Of a DNA stretch of 64,000 nucleotides, positions 8,191 to 17,416 are shown in pieces (the first letter of the stretch is position 1; each line of letters opens with the position of its first letter). The notes under the pieces were generated by a model. It worked only from the letters and a program-made list of their open reading frames with translations, was not told where the DNA came from and searched no databases. The stretch comes from Alcaligenes sp. SORT26 (GTDB lineage: Bacteria > Pseudomonadota > Gammaproteobacteria > Burkholderiales > Burkholderiaceae_B), in contig NZ_CP070975.1 in NCBI RefSeq assembly GCF_017377875.1, positions 2,914,001 to 2,978,000 of the forward strand, written 5' to 3'. A program made the translations under genes and the position numbers.

Positions 8191-9564
8191 TCACTTCCCA
8201 ATACAAAAACTGGAGAAAATCTCCCCCAGCAAATCATCGCTGCTGAACTCGCCGGTAATCGAGCACAGATCCAGATGTGCCAGACGCAGTTCTTCGGCAA
8301 ACAGATCCAGCACTTGATCGCTGTGCGTGGCGTGTTCTGCTGCCAGGCCCAGGTGGTACTCCGCGCGCTCCAAGGCTCGCAGATGTCGTTCCCGAGCCAG
8401 CCAGGGCGATTCACTGCCGGGGTTCCAGCCTGCGATATCCAGCAAGGTGCGGCGCAGCGTGTCCAGACCGACATCCTTACGGGCAGAAATCGGCAGCACG
8501 GTGGCGCCGCTTTCCTGCGCGGGCAAAGCAGCCTGTTGTTCATCTGTCAGCAAGTCTATCTTGTTATAGACACGCAGCACGGGTACATGTGATGGCAGGC
8601 GAGTGGTAATGGCACTATCCAGCTCGTCTTGGGGGTTGCGGGCGTCCAGCAGGTGCACGATGACGTTAGCCTTGGCGATTTCGTCCCAGGTACGGGCGAT
8701 ACCAATGCGTTCTACGGTGTCTTCGGTGTCTCGTAACCCGGCTGTGTCCACGATGTGCAGCGGGATGCCGTCGATGTGGATCAGTTGCATGACGCGGTCG
8801 CGCGTCGTGCCGGCAATATCGGTCACGATGGCCACGTCTTCACCGGCCAACGCATTGAGCAGGCTGGATTTGCCCACATTGGGTTGGCCTGCCAGTACAA
8901 CGTGCAAGCCTTCGCGCAGGATTGCCCCTTGGCGCGAATGCTGCAGGATGCGTTCCAGTTCGTCTTGTATGCCTTGCAGGGTCGCAGCCGCCTGGTATTT
9001 TTCCAGGAAGTCGATTTCTTCTTCGGGAAAGTCCAGGGTGGCTTCTACCAGCATGCGCAGGTGAATGATGCGGTCGGCCAGGGCGTTGACGTTGTTGGAA
9101 AACACGCCGGACAAAGAGGCCACGGCACTGCGGGCGGCGGCCTCAGAGGAAGCGTCAATCAAGTCGGCCACAGCCTCAGCTTGAGCCAGATCCAGCCTGT
9201 CGTTCAGGAAGGCGCGCTGGGTGAATTCGCCGGGCTCGGCCAGGCGCAGGCCCTGATCGTTACCCGCTTCCAGGCAGCGATCCAGCAGGCGGCGCAGCAC
9301 AGCCGGGCCGCCGTGGCCTTGCAGTTCCAGCACGTCTTCGCCGGTATAGGAGTGCGGGCCTTTAAAGAACAGTGCGATGCCCTCGTCGATTGCCTCGCCT
9401 TGTGCATCCTTGAAGGGCAAAAAGTGTGCATGACGCGCTTGCAGCGTGCGGCCAAACAGGGTCTGGATCAGAGCATCAAGCTCCTTGCCGGACACACGGA
9501 TGACACCAATACCACCCCGGCCGGGGGCGGTGGCAATAGCCACGATAGGGGAAGAACTGGACAT
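8191..9564 (-). CDS. mnmE: tRNA modification GTPase MnmE
   Basis: Full-length 457-residue MnmE (TrmE). With MnmG it makes the cmnm5 modification of wobble uridine in certain tRNAs. The N-terminal folate-binding domain starts [20 protein letters not shown]. The inserted G domain has G1 GQPNVGKS (226-233), the TTR region DIAGTTRD, G3 DTAG (273-276) and G4 NKID. The C terminus ends with the diagnostic CIGK, whose Cys is catalytically important. In most proteobacteria mnmE directly follows yidC; here yidC ends about 31.7 kb away on the same strand, with unrelated genes between. The identification is certain. Confidence 0.98.
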   Translation of the reverse strand: MSSSSPIVAIATAPGRGGIGVIRVSGKELDALIQTLFGRTLQARHAHFLPFKDAQGEAIDEGIALFFKGPHSYTGEDVLELQGHGGPAVLRRLLDRCLEAGNDQGLRLAEPGEFTQRAFLNDRLDLAQAEAVADLIDASSEAAARSAVASLSGVFSNNVNALADRIIHLRMLVEATLDFPEEEIDFLEKYQAAATLQGIQDELERILQHSRQGAILREGLHVVLAGQPNVGKSSLLNALAGEDVAIVTDIAGTTRDRVMQLIHIDGIPLHIVDTAGLRDTEDTVERIGIARTWDEIAKANVIVHLLDARNPQDELDSAITTRLPSHVPVLRVYNKIDLLTDEQQAALPAQESGATVLPISARKDVGLDTLRRTLLDIAGWNPGSESPWLARERHLRALERAEYHLGLAAEHATHSDQVLDLFAEELRLAHLDLCSITGEFSSDDLLGEIFSSFCIGK

Positions 9565-9817
9565 AGGGAAGATTGATCAAAAAGGCGGAACAGAACTGTA
9601 TTGTAATGGAGCAGATGGACGGTTCGGGCTGGAAGCGCTAGCCCTTGCTGGTATCTGAAATACTGGTGTTTATGTGCCTGTGGCCCAGGTTCTTGAGGAT
9701 CGGGCATCAGGCAATCAAGCAAACTGACGTAGGGGATAACTTCAAAGGGGTGAGGGCAAAAAACTTCTGGAGGTGTCATCAAAGCTGACTGAGGTCAGCC
9801 GTCTGCGCCTCTTGAGA
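9565..9817. other. Intergenic region upstream of mnmE
   Basis: 253 bases with no credible gene. It should hold the mnmE promoter, since mnmE no longer follows yidC. A short hairpin, GCTGAC at 9784-9789 with GTCAGC at 9794-9799, could weakly terminate the XRE-cupin gene reading leftward. No direct repeats, integrase or tRNA scar marking an insertion boundary were seen. Confidence 0.4.
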
Positions 9818-10420
9818 CTAGTGATTGTTCACACAAACCACCAGAATCTCCACGCTCTCCCCGTGCTCGCACAGGTAAAGGTGGCCCAGATTGCTTTTGA
9901 AGTAAATGCTGTCACGCGACTGCAGGACATGGCGGCGGCCGTCCTGAAACTGCATGGTCAATTGCCCTTCAATTACAAAAATGAACTCTTCGCCCTCATG
10001 CTGACTGAAGTCGGTGGCATCGCGGGGTTCGCCCGCCAGGACACGACCGTGCATGGGCGTCATTTTCTTGTTGATCCATTCTGAAGCCAGCATGCCGTAT
10101 TCATAGCGGTGGGCATGGTAGGTCACGGTGCGTGAGGCCCGTCCCACCAGAATATCCATGCCGGACTCGTTCTGATCGCGTGGCGTCTTGAACAGGTCGG
10201 ACAAATCCATTTTCAAGGCTCGGCTGACGGCCAGGAATTTTTCGTAGCTCAGGCCAATCAGGCCGCGTTCGGCCTTGGACAGGGTGGACAAAGATACATT
10301 GGATAAGCGTGCCAACATCAACAGGGTTAGGCCCTGTCGTTTGCGTTCATCACGTATGCGCGCCCCCATGGCTGTTTTGCTTAATAAATTGGGGGCGGTG
10401 TTGGCTAAGTCTTTTGTCAT
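9818..10420 (-). CDS. XRE family transcriptional regulator with C-terminal cupin domain
   Basis: 200 residues: a helix-turn-helix of the XRE type at about 18-72 (IRDERKRQGLTLLMLARLSNVSLSTLSKAERG) and a cupin ligand-binding fold at about 115-195 (GEEFIFVIEGQLTMQFQDGR). Such HTH-cupin proteins usually control the adjacent amine or amino-acid catabolic operon and sense its substrate or product. It is divergent from the deacylase operon starting at 10530. The intergenic region between them has two copies of TTCTTATAA, plausible binding sites. Function as local repressor or activator is inferred from layout. Confidence 0.9.
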   Translation of the reverse strand: MTKDLANTAPNLLSKTAMGARIRDERKRQGLTLLMLARLSNVSLSTLSKAERGLIGLSYEKFLAVSRALKMDLSDLFKTPRDQNESGMDILVGRASRTVTYHAHRYEYGMLASEWINKKMTPMHGRVLAGEPRDATDFSQHEGEEFIFVIEGQLTMQFQDGRRHVLQSRDSIYFKSNLGHLYLCEHGESVEILVVCVNNH

Positions 10421-10444
10421 AACCTAAAGAAGTAATAAACCATC

Positions 10445-10479
10445 TTCTTATAAATATTATTAATTTTCTTATAAGAAAA
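10445..10479. promoter_or_regulatory. Paired operator-like boxes in the divergent promoter region
   Basis: TTCTTATAA occurs at 10445-10453 and again at 10466-10474, a 21-base offset (two helical turns). The second copy lies in the perfect 16-bp palindrome TTTTCTTATAAGAAAA at 10464-10479. The spacing and dyad symmetry suit cooperative binding by the divergently encoded XRE-cupin protein. Confidence 0.55.
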
Positions 10480-10529
10480 CTCTGTCCTATTGTATAGAAC
10501 TACACGCTTTACGCTGGGAGAAAGAAGGC

Positions 10530-11726
10530 ATGACTGCGTTGTTTGATCCTACTGCTTATCCCTCTACCTCGGTGGAATGGATACAAAAACTGATTGCTTA
10601 TGATACGACAAGCCGGGAATCTAACCTGGAACTGATTCACGACGTACAGGCCTATTTGCAGCAGCAAGGGCTTGAAACCGTGCTGACGCATGACGCCAGT
10701 GGCCGCAAGGCCAATCTGTTTGCCACGATTCCGGCAGCCGATGGCACGCGTACCGGTGGCATTGTTCTGTCTGGTCACACGGACGTGGTTCCTGTAGACG
10801 GCCAGAACTGGAGCAGTGACCCGTTCAAGGCCGAGATCCGTGACGACCGTTTGTATGGTCGCGGCACCTGCGACATGAAAGGCTTTGTGGGTGTGACGCT
10901 GCAATTGGTGCCAGAGATGCTGGCGACCAAACTGGCCAAACCTATCCACCTGGCCTACTCCTACGACGAAGAAGTCGGCTGCGTGGGTGCACCGGTCATG
11001 ATTGATGATCTGGTCCGCCGTGGCATCAAACCCGAGGGTTGTGTGGTGGGCGAACCCACCAGCATGCGCACTATCGTGGCGCATAAAGGCATTAACGCCT
11101 ATCGCTGCCGCGTACACGGTCACGCCGCGCATTCCTCGCTGACCCCCAAGGGCGTAAACGCGATCGAGCATGCGGCACGCATCATTACGGCTATTCGTGA
11201 TCTGGCCGATGACTACAAGAGCATGGGCCCTTACGACCACGATTTCGACGTGCCCTTCACCACTTTGCAGACCAGCATGATTCGTGGCGGCATCGCCTTG
11301 AATACGGTGCCTGACCTATGCGAATTCGAGTTTGAATACCGCAATCTGCCCGGCGTGGACCCCGAGCCGATCTTGCAAGAGATCCGTGAATTCATCGACC
11401 TGAAGGTTTTACCCGCCATGCGCCGCGAGCATCCAGATGCTTTGGTGGAACTGGAAAAGCTGGCCAGCGCCCCCGGCCTGAATCCTGAAGAGCAAGCCGC
11501 CATCACCAAACTGGTGCGCGAACTGACGCGGGACGACACGGTGCGTAAAGTGGCCTACGGCACAGAGGCAGGTCTGTTCCAGCAAGCCGGTATCCCTTCG
11601 ATTATTTGTGGCCCTGGCAATATCGAGCAGGCCCACCGCCCCGATGAATATGTGGAACTGGCTCAGGTGGAGCAGTGCGAGCAGTTCTTGCGCGCCCTGA
11701 TTCGCAGCCAGGCCGTGGCCTCTTAA
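10530..11726 (+). CDS. M20-family deacylase, acetylornithine deacetylase (ArgE)-like
   Basis: 398 residues, a typical length for ArgE/DapE-type metallohydrolases that cut N-acyl groups from amino acids using a dinuclear metal centre. Visible metal and catalytic residues are H83 and D85 in SGHTDVVP, D115 in RGTCDMKG, and E147/E148 in YDEEVG. The start has AAGAAGG upstream. It is the first gene of an operon with a PLP dehydratase, an ornithine cyclodeaminase-like reductase and a Bug binding protein, under an XRE-cupin regulator. A catabolic N-acyl-amino-acid hydrolase is therefore more likely than arginine biosynthesis. The substrate is unknown. Confidence 0.85.
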   Translation: MTALFDPTAYPSTSVEWIQKLIAYDTTSRESNLELIHDVQAYLQQQGLETVLTHDASGRKANLFATIPAADGTRTGGIVLSGHTDVVPVDGQNWSSDPFKAEIRDDRLYGRGTCDMKGFVGVTLQLVPEMLATKLAKPIHLAYSYDEEVGCVGAPVMIDDLVRRGIKPEGCVVGEPTSMRTIVAHKGINAYRCRVHGHAAHSSLTPKGVNAIEHAARIITAIRDLADDYKSMGPYDHDFDVPFTTLQTSMIRGGIALNTVPDLCEFEFEYRNLPGVDPEPILQEIREFIDLKVLPAMRREHPDALVELEKLASAPGLNPEEQAAITKLVRELTRDDTVRKVAYGTEAGLFQQAGIPSIICGPGNIEQAHRPDEYVELAQVEQCEQFLRALIRSQAVAS

Positions 11727-11756
11727 AAACAGACAAACAGGTTTCAACGCAAACCC

Positions 11757-12731
11757 ATGACAACAGAAAAAGTTACCCAGGAAAACGTGGTGCAGGCGCA
11801 TGAGCGTCTGCGTCCCTATGTGCGCCAGACGCCCGTGTTCGATTACCAGACCGGGCGTCTGGATAGCGCCGTCAATTTCAAGTTCGAGCATTTGCAGGCC
11901 TCGGGCACCTTCAAGGCACGCGGTGCTTTCAACAACTTGTTGAGCTTGTCTGAAGAAGCACGCCAGCAAGGGGTGACCTGCGTCTCTGCAGGCAACCATG
12001 CCGTGGCCGTAGCCTATGCCGCCCATCAAATGGGTGTGAAAGCCAAGACCGTGATGATCAAGACGGCCAGCCCGGCCCGTGTAGCCTTGTGCCGCGAGTA
12101 TGGGGCCGAGATCGTCTTTGCCGACAACGGCGAGCAGGCTTTTGAGCTGGTGCGCCAGATTGAAAAGGACGAACAGAAAACCTTCATCCATCCGTTCAGT
12201 ACCTACCCTACCGTGCTGGGAACCGCCACGCTGGGCTACGAGTGGTTGCAGCAAGCGGGCAAGCTGGATGCGGTGCTAGTGCCGATTGGGGGCGGTGGCT
12301 TGGCCGCAGGTGTCTCGGCGGCCGTCAAGTTGTGGCAGCCTGATTGCGTGGTCTATGGCATCGAGCCTGTGGGTGCAAACGTCATGGCGCTAAGCCGCCA
12401 GGCTGGCGAGCCGCAAAAAATCGGTGCCATGCAGTCCATCGCAGACAGTCTCATGGCCCCTCATACCGATGAGTTCAGCTTCCGCGTGTGTCAGGACAAT
12501 ATCGACACCCTAGTCACCGTCAACGACGACCAGATCCGCGCAGGCATGCACTTCCTGTTCAACGAATTCAAGATGGCCACTGAACCGGCTTGCGCGGTGG
12601 CGACAGCCGCCTTGATGTTCCCCTTGCGCAAACATCTGGCCGATCAACGAGTGGGTGTGCTGTTTTGCGGCTCCAACACGGATACCGACACTTTTATCCG
12701 CCATATCACCACGCCACTGGCGCAAGGCTAA
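11757..12731 (+). CDS. PLP-dependent threonine/serine dehydratase-like enzyme (EutB/BhcB type)
   Basis: 324 residues of the fold-type II PLP family. The Schiff-base lysine is K53 in GTFKARGAF, and the phosphate-binding glycine loop is GGGGLAAG at 178-185. There is no C-terminal ACT regulatory domain, so it is of the catabolic type. Family members dehydrate threonine, serine or hydroxyaspartate. A dehydratase of this type next to an ornithine cyclodeaminase homologue is seen in hydroxyectoine use (EutB/EutC) and the beta-hydroxyaspartate cycle (BhcB/BhcD). The other signature genes of those pathways are absent here, so the exact substrate is unresolved. It starts 30 bases after the deacylase. 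Confidence 0.85.
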   Translation: MTTEKVTQENVVQAHERLRPYVRQTPVFDYQTGRLDSAVNFKFEHLQASGTFKARGAFNNLLSLSEEARQQGVTCVSAGNHAVAVAYAAHQMGVKAKTVMIKTASPARVALCREYGAEIVFADNGEQAFELVRQIEKDEQKTFIHPFSTYPTVLGTATLGYEWLQQAGKLDAVLVPIGGGGLAAGVSAAVKLWQPDCVVYGIEPVGANVMALSRQAGEPQKIGAMQSIADSLMAPHTDEFSFRVCQDNIDTLVTVNDDQIRAGMHFLFNEFKMATEPACAVATAALMFPLRKHLADQRVGVLFCGSNTDTDTFIRHITTPLAQG

Positions 12732-12733
12732 TC

Positions 12734-13738
12734 ATGCAGCTAAGCGTTTATGTAGCAAAAGCCCAGGAAGTGTACGAGGGGCTGGATATGGGGGCGGCGA
12801 TTGATCTGATGCGTCAGGGTTTTATCGCCATGCAGCAAGGGCGTATTGACCAGCCCTTGCGCACGATTGTGCGTAGTAATTTGTCCAGCGGCTTTCTGGG
12901 CATGATGCCCGCCTGCATCGACATGCCCGAGATTTATCCCGAGCCTTTGTACGGCGCCAAGATGGGCACCCTGTTTCCAGACAATGTGCGCCTGGGTAAG
13001 GATCCCCATCAAGGCTGCGTGCTCTTGATGAGCGGCTTGACCGGCGAGACGCGCGCCATTCTGGACGCCAGTAGCGTGACAGCCTTGCGTACCGCAGCGG
13101 TCAGTGGCCTGGCCACTGACATGCTGGCGCGTCCGGATGCCAGCGTGCTGACCTTGTTTGGCGGCGGACATCAGGCCTTGTGGCAATTGCGTGCCGTGGC
13201 GCAAGTGCGTCGCTTGAGCAAAGTGTTTGTGATTACTCGCTCCACACAGTCGGCGCAGCATTTTATTGAGGAAGCTCAGGCGTATCTGGATTGCCCCTTG
13301 ATAGCTGGAGTCTCGGCCCAAGAAGCCGTGTCCCAGTCGGATATGGTACTGACGGCCACCAGCTCTGCCACACCTGTCTTGCAGTGCGAATGGCTGCGCC
13401 CTGGCACGCACATTACCGCCATGGGTTCCAGCACACCTGCCAGCAGCGAACTGGATGGACCCACCATGACGGCAGGCCGCTTGTTCGTGGACCGTGCGCA
13501 ATCGACTCGCAACGAGTCGGGCGAGTTCTTGAATGCGTGCAAGCAGGGTTACTTGTCGGCGGATACCGAGTTGAACGAGTTGGGTGCTGTCCTGGCGGGG
13601 CAAGCTGCAGGCCGCATCAACAACGAAGAAATCACGATTTTTAAATCCCTGGGACTGGCATTCGAGGATGTACTGACGGCGGCCGCTTTGTTAAGCCGTC
13701 ATGCCGCACAAGGGAATGGACGAGTAGTAGAACTTTAA
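12734..13738 (+). CDS. Ornithine cyclodeaminase/mu-crystallin family protein (EutC/BhcD-like)
   Basis: 334 residues from the ATG two bases after the dehydratase stop; a longer in-frame upstream extension lies inside that gene and is not used. The N-terminal segment (GLDMGAAIDLMRQGFIAM) and the NAD-binding region LTLFGGGHQALWQLRAV at about residues 140-156 are typical. Members act as cyclodeaminases or reduce imines such as iminosuccinate and pyrroline-2-carboxylate. Downstream of a dehydratase, an imine-reducing role is plausible: the dehydratase makes an enamine/imine and this enzyme reduces it. That pairing is inference. Confidence 0.85.
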   Translation: MQLSVYVAKAQEVYEGLDMGAAIDLMRQGFIAMQQGRIDQPLRTIVRSNLSSGFLGMMPACIDMPEIYPEPLYGAKMGTLFPDNVRLGKDPHQGCVLLMSGLTGETRAILDASSVTALRTAAVSGLATDMLARPDASVLTLFGGGHQALWQLRAVAQVRRLSKVFVITRSTQSAQHFIEEAQAYLDCPLIAGVSAQEAVSQSDMVLTATSSATPVLQCEWLRPGTHITAMGSSTPASSELDGPTMTAGRLFVDRAQSTRNESGEFLNACKQGYLSADTELNELGAVLAGQAAGRINNEEITIFKSLGLAFEDVLTAAALLSRHAAQGNGRVVEL

Positions 13739-13768
13739 TAGCGTCATCAAGAGGTAGGGAGACAAGTA

Positions 13769-14740
13769 ATGAAAAAGAAATGGGCGCAGGTTTTGCTGGG
13801 AACGGCGTTGGCATTGGCAACGGGCATGTCTGTCGCCAGCAAATTGCCGGACACCATACGTTTGGTTGTGGGCTATCCGGCCGGAGGAACAGCGGATGCG
13901 GTCGCGCGGGTATATGCCGAGCAATTGCGCGAAAAGCTGGGTGTGAATGTGGTAGTGGATAACCGTGCTGGTGCGGGCGGGCAGGTTGCCGCTCAAGGTT
14001 TTTTGCGCTCGCCTACCGATGGCTCGGTGCTATTGGTCGCCAATAATCACATGATGACGACCTTGCCTCTGACGGTGAAAACGGTCACCTACGATCCCAT
14101 GAAGGACTTTGCGCCGGTGGCGGTCATCGCCAAATTCGAGCATATCTTTGTAGTGGGTAAAACCACGCCTGCCAATACCTTGCAGGAGTACGTGGAACTG
14201 GTGCGCAAAGAACCGGAAAAGTACGGCCATTACGGCATTCCCGCCCCTGGTAGTGCTCCCCAGTTCATGGGCTACAGCATCGCCAAGAAGAACGATATCC
14301 AGATGTCTCCCGTGCCCTACAAAGGGGGCGCGCCCTTGATCAATGACCTGCTGGGTGACCATATTCCTGCCGGTGTGGATGCTGTGGGCATGATTACCGA
14401 ACACGTTGCTGCTGGCTCGGTTCGAGTTCTGGGGATTACGGGTGCAGAGCGTCTGCCTATCCTCAAGGATGTGCCTACCTTTGTAGAGATGGGTTACGGC
14501 GATCTGAAGGCTTCGGGCTGGATGGGGATTTTTGCCCCGCTGGGCATGGAGCCGGAGATGGTCAAACAGTTCCAGGATGCCTTCAATGAAGTGGCCAAGC
14601 TGCCACGCATTGAAAGCGCGATTGTGCCAATTGGCTTCCGGCCTGAATCGGGTAGTGCTCAGGAGTTGTCCCGTATTGTTCAGGATGACCTGGATACCTG
14701 GGGGCCCATCATCAAGGAATCGGGGTATTTGCAGCAGTAA
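13769..14740 (+). CDS. Bug/TctC family periplasmic substrate-binding protein
   Basis: 323 residues with a Sec signal peptide (about 1-24) and the Bug hallmark at the mature N terminus (IRLVVGYPAGGTADAVAR). VNVVVDNRAGAGGQVAAQ follows. These binding proteins are expanded in Bordetella and its relatives and bind carboxylates or amino acids; some work with TctAB membrane partners. No tctA or tctB lies nearby, so it must use a distant permease or act as a sensor. It is the last gene of the operon and is followed by a good terminator. Its presence suggests that the operon substrate is a small acidic or N-acylated compound. Confidence 0.92.
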   Translation: MKKKWAQVLLGTALALATGMSVASKLPDTIRLVVGYPAGGTADAVARVYAEQLREKLGVNVVVDNRAGAGGQVAAQGFLRSPTDGSVLLVANNHMMTTLPLTVKTVTYDPMKDFAPVAVIAKFEHIFVVGKTTPANTLQEYVELVRKEPEKYGHYGIPAPGSAPQFMGYSIAKKNDIQMSPVPYKGGAPLINDLLGDHIPAGVDAVGMITEHVAAGSVRVLGITGAERLPILKDVPTFVEMGYGDLKASGWMGIFAPLGMEPEMVKQFQDAFNEVAKLPRIESAIVPIGFRPESGSAQELSRIVQDDLDTWGPIIKESGYLQQ

Positions 14741-14900
14741 AACTCAGGGTGTTGATGTAGACGTCTGCTGGTGATGGGCGGTGTTCATCAAGCCCGATGC
14801 GTACTGGCTAGCGTTTCAGCTCAGTTCTTATGGAACAGGGGGAGAAATTGCTAGTAGTAGCTAACTGCGCAAAACTTGTTAGCGCAGAAAAGCTGGAATG

Positions 14901-14932
14901 CGGGCCTGATGCCAAATCAGGTCCGTTTTTTT
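14901..14932 (+). terminator. Rho-independent terminator of the deacylase operon
   Basis: The 10-bp stem CGGGCCTGAT (14901-14910) pairs with ATCAGGTCCG (14916-14925), with one G-T pair, a five-base loop and seven T. It lies about 160 bases after the Bug gene. Confidence 0.85.
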
Positions 14933-15365
14933 ATGGCGATTTCAAAAAGGGAACCGGCTCCTTCCCAGCCTGTTGGCTGTGCCTCGTGTGAGGCCAGCTT
15001 TTGGGCTGCATTTCATCATCAGAAAGTGGCTTCGTGGCCCGAAAAGGGAGCTGATTATCTATGTGCTGAAGCATCGGGTTTTCGCTTCGTAGGCAGCCTA
15101 GGAGTAGCCGAAATACCTCTGGCTCACCCCTTCAATGAGCACTTGAAAGTTGTCCCAAAGATTGGGCCTGCAAGCAGGCTTCGACTGGCCTCAATGATCT
15201 GTTGAAGCTGCTTTAAGTCCATTAAGTATCTGATAGATAACAACAAAAAACTATTTTAAGTTTGTAGGGAATTCCCTATATTTTATTTATTGGCTAGTCA
15301 GTTAATAATATTTCAAAATAGAAATAATCAATCAGTTAATTAAAAACCAAGGAAAGGAGATACAG
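14933..15365 (+). promoter_or_regulatory. Intergenic/promoter region of the ABC importer operon
   Basis: 433 bases without a gene I can support. An open frame through its left part overlaps the terminator and has no family resemblance. From about 15225 the sequence becomes strongly AT-rich, as expected for a promoter. A perfect 14-bp palindrome, TAGGGAATTCCCTA, lies at 15265-15278 and is an operator candidate. AAGGAAAGGAG just before the GTG at 15366 is the ribosome site. A small dyad, GCCTGC-AA-GCAGGC, lies at 15166-15179. Confidence 0.45.
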
Positions 15366-16496
15366 GTGCGCAAGACGATATTGACGATGGGGTTGCTCAT
15401 GACGCTTGGTGCTGTGGGGGCCGTGCAAGCGCAAACCATCAAGATTGGTGTGATTCAGCCTTTGACCGGGTCGGTGGCCTACAACGGGGAGGCCGATGTG
15501 AATGGCTCCAAGTTGGCTGTCAAAGAGCGAAATGCTCGTGGTGGGGTCCTGGGCAAACAGGTGGAACTGGCTATTGAGGATGGAGAATGCCAGCCCTCCA
15601 AAACCGTGAACGCGGCTGAAAAACTGATTCAGAAAGACAAGGTGCCGATTATTTCTGGCGCCTTTTGCAGCTCCGCCACCATAGCGGCCATGAGCGTGGC
15701 GCAAAAGTACAAAGTGCCCCTGCTCTCGGGCGTGTCGTCAAAAAGTGATTTGACCGAGCGTGGCAACGAGTGGTTCTTCCGGACTGCAGAAACCGATGGT
15801 TTGCTGGCCCATGCCTTCGCAACGATCTTGGTCGAGCAGCTCAAGCTGAAAAAGATCGCCTATATCGGGGTGAATGATGACTGGGGCCGGGGCGGCATGG
15901 AGGAGTTCTCCAGCCAGATCGAAGCCTTGGGCGGTGAAACCGTGCAAAAGCTGTATTTCGACCATGGCACCACAGACTTCTACACGCTGTTGACGCGGGT
16001 ACGGGCCGCCAAACCGGATGGTGTTTTTGTGGCAGCCGAAACTCAGGACGGCTCGATCCTTGTCAAACAGATGAAGGAAGTGGGACTGGAGAGTCTGATT
16101 TTTGGCGTGGGTAGCTGGGCGACGGCTGACTTCGTGAATCTGGCAGGCTCTGCATCAGAAGGCATTCATGCGGCGGTTCCTTACGCGCACACTTTGCAGC
16201 GTCCCGAAAATATGGAGTTCGTGCAGTCCTATCAGAAAGAGTATGGCGAGTTGCCCGGCAAGTACTCGGTAGCTGGCTATAACGCGATGAACATCATCAT
16301 GGATGCGATTGAACGCGCTGGGGAAGCTGACCCGGACAAGATCCGCCTGGCGCTGCCAGCGACGGATTACAACGGCCCCAATGGCAACTTTAAATTCAAT
16401 GAAAAACGCCAGGGCTATGGCTTTGATGCCGTGTTGGTGAAGCTTCAAGGCGGGCAGCCGGAAATTGTTGCTCAGGCAAAAGTAACGGCGGACTAA
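15366..16496 (+). CDS. ABC transporter substrate-binding protein, branched-chain amino acid (LivJ) type
   Basis: 376 residues, GTG start with a strong AAGGAG-type site. The signal peptide ends at residue 22 (AVQA). The mature start QTIKIGVIQPLTGSVAYNGE is typical of periplasmic binding proteins of the HAAT (Liv) family. It is the first gene of a complete five-gene importer (binding protein, two permeases, two ATPases) that runs straight into pyridine-ring degradation genes. The ligand is therefore more likely an aromatic or heterocyclic acid than a branched-chain amino acid; Liv-type importers for aromatic acids are well known. The ligand itself is inference. Confidence 0.93.
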   Translation: MRKTILTMGLLMTLGAVGAVQAQTIKIGVIQPLTGSVAYNGEADVNGSKLAVKERNARGGVLGKQVELAIEDGECQPSKTVNAAEKLIQKDKVPIISGAFCSSATIAAMSVAQKYKVPLLSGVSSKSDLTERGNEWFFRTAETDGLLAHAFATILVEQLKLKKIAYIGVNDDWGRGGMEEFSSQIEALGGETVQKLYFDHGTTDFYTLLTRVRAAKPDGVFVAAETQDGSILVKQMKEVGLESLIFGVGSWATADFVNLAGSASEGIHAAVPYAHTLQRPENMEFVQSYQKEYGELPGKYSVAGYNAMNIIMDAIERAGEADPDKIRLALPATDYNGPNGNFKFNEKRQGYGFDAVLVKLQGGQPEIVAQAKVTAD

Positions 16497-16540
16497 GAGC
16501 ACGGTGATCTGCGGATTTTATCGTTTGATGAGGGGGCATT

Positions 16541-17416
16541 GTGTTTGATTTATTGCTGCAGTTCATTGCCAATGGACTGGTTAACGGGACGTTCTACGCG
16601 CTATCGGCCTTGGGTCTGACCTTGATTTTTGGCCTGATGCGATTGGTGAACTTTGCCCATGGCGAGTTCTACATGATCGGCGGTTTGCTGGGCTGGCTGG
16701 TGACCCAGCAACTGGAGCTGAACTTCTTTGTGGGCTTGGCGCTGGTTGTGGTGATCGTCGCTTTGTTTGGATGGTTGCTGGATCGCTTCCTGATTGCCCG
16801 TATCCGTGACAAGGGACCGGAGCCCGGCATTTTGCTGACTATCGGTTTGTCGATTTTCCTGACGAATACTGCCTTGATGATCGTGGGCACGGCGCCTCTG
16901 AAAGTGGTCGCGCCGGTGCCCAATACGCCGATGTTTCTTGGGCCGATATTCATCACCGAGGTGCGGATTTTTGCGATCGGGATGTCTATTGCGGCCATCG
17001 TTGGTGCGCGTTTGCTGATCCAGAAAACCCGCCTGGGTAAAGCCATGCGGGCCACCTTTCAGGACTCCACGGCAGCCAGTCTGGTCGGTATCAACACCGC
17101 CACTATTTATGCCTCCACCTTCGCATTGGGTGTGGTTCTGGCGGCAACCTCGGGCATGTTGCTCAGCTCCATCTATGTCGCGCAGGCTTCGATCGGTGGC
17201 CTGATCAGTTTGAAGGCCTTTGTGGTGGTCATTCTGGGCGGGATGGGCAATTTCGGTGGTGCCATTCTGGGCGGCTTGATCCTGGGCGTGGCAGAAGCGC
17301 TTTGGGGAGGTTATGTGCAAACGGGGACAGCGGACATGGTGGGCTTTGCCCTGGTTATCTTGATTCTGTTCTTCCGCCCCTATGGTTTGTTTTCGGTTCG
17401 AGCGGAGCGCGCGTAA
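16541..17416 (+). CDS. ABC importer permease, LivH type
   Basis: 291 residues from a GTG with GAGGGGG upstream. It is a polytopic inner-membrane protein with the LivH N-terminal signature (NGLVNGTFYALSALGLTLIFGLMRLVNFAHGEFYMIGG) and the cytoplasmic loop near residue 170 that contacts the ATPases. The gene stops at 17416 and the LivM-type partner starts at the next base. It forms half of the translocation pore. The long open frame on the opposite strand here is a compositional shadow. Confidence 0.93.
   Translation: MFDLLLQFIANGLVNGTFYALSALGLTLIFGLMRLVNFAHGEFYMIGGLLGWLVTQQLELNFFVGLALVVVIVALFGWLLDRFLIARIRDKGPEPGILLTIGLSIFLTNTALMIVGTAPLKVVAPVPNTPMFLGPIFITEVRIFAIGMSIAAIVGARLLIQKTRLGKAMRATFQDSTAASLVGINTATIYASTFALGVVLAATSGMLLSSIYVAQASIGGLISLKAFVVVILGGMGNFGGAILGGLILGVAEALWGGYVQTGTADMVGFALVILILFFRPYGLFSVRAERA

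Noticed and set aside
14876-15205. A 109-codon open frame in the gap before the importer operon
   Set aside because: It runs through a strong terminator, lacks a ribosome site and resembles no protein family I know.
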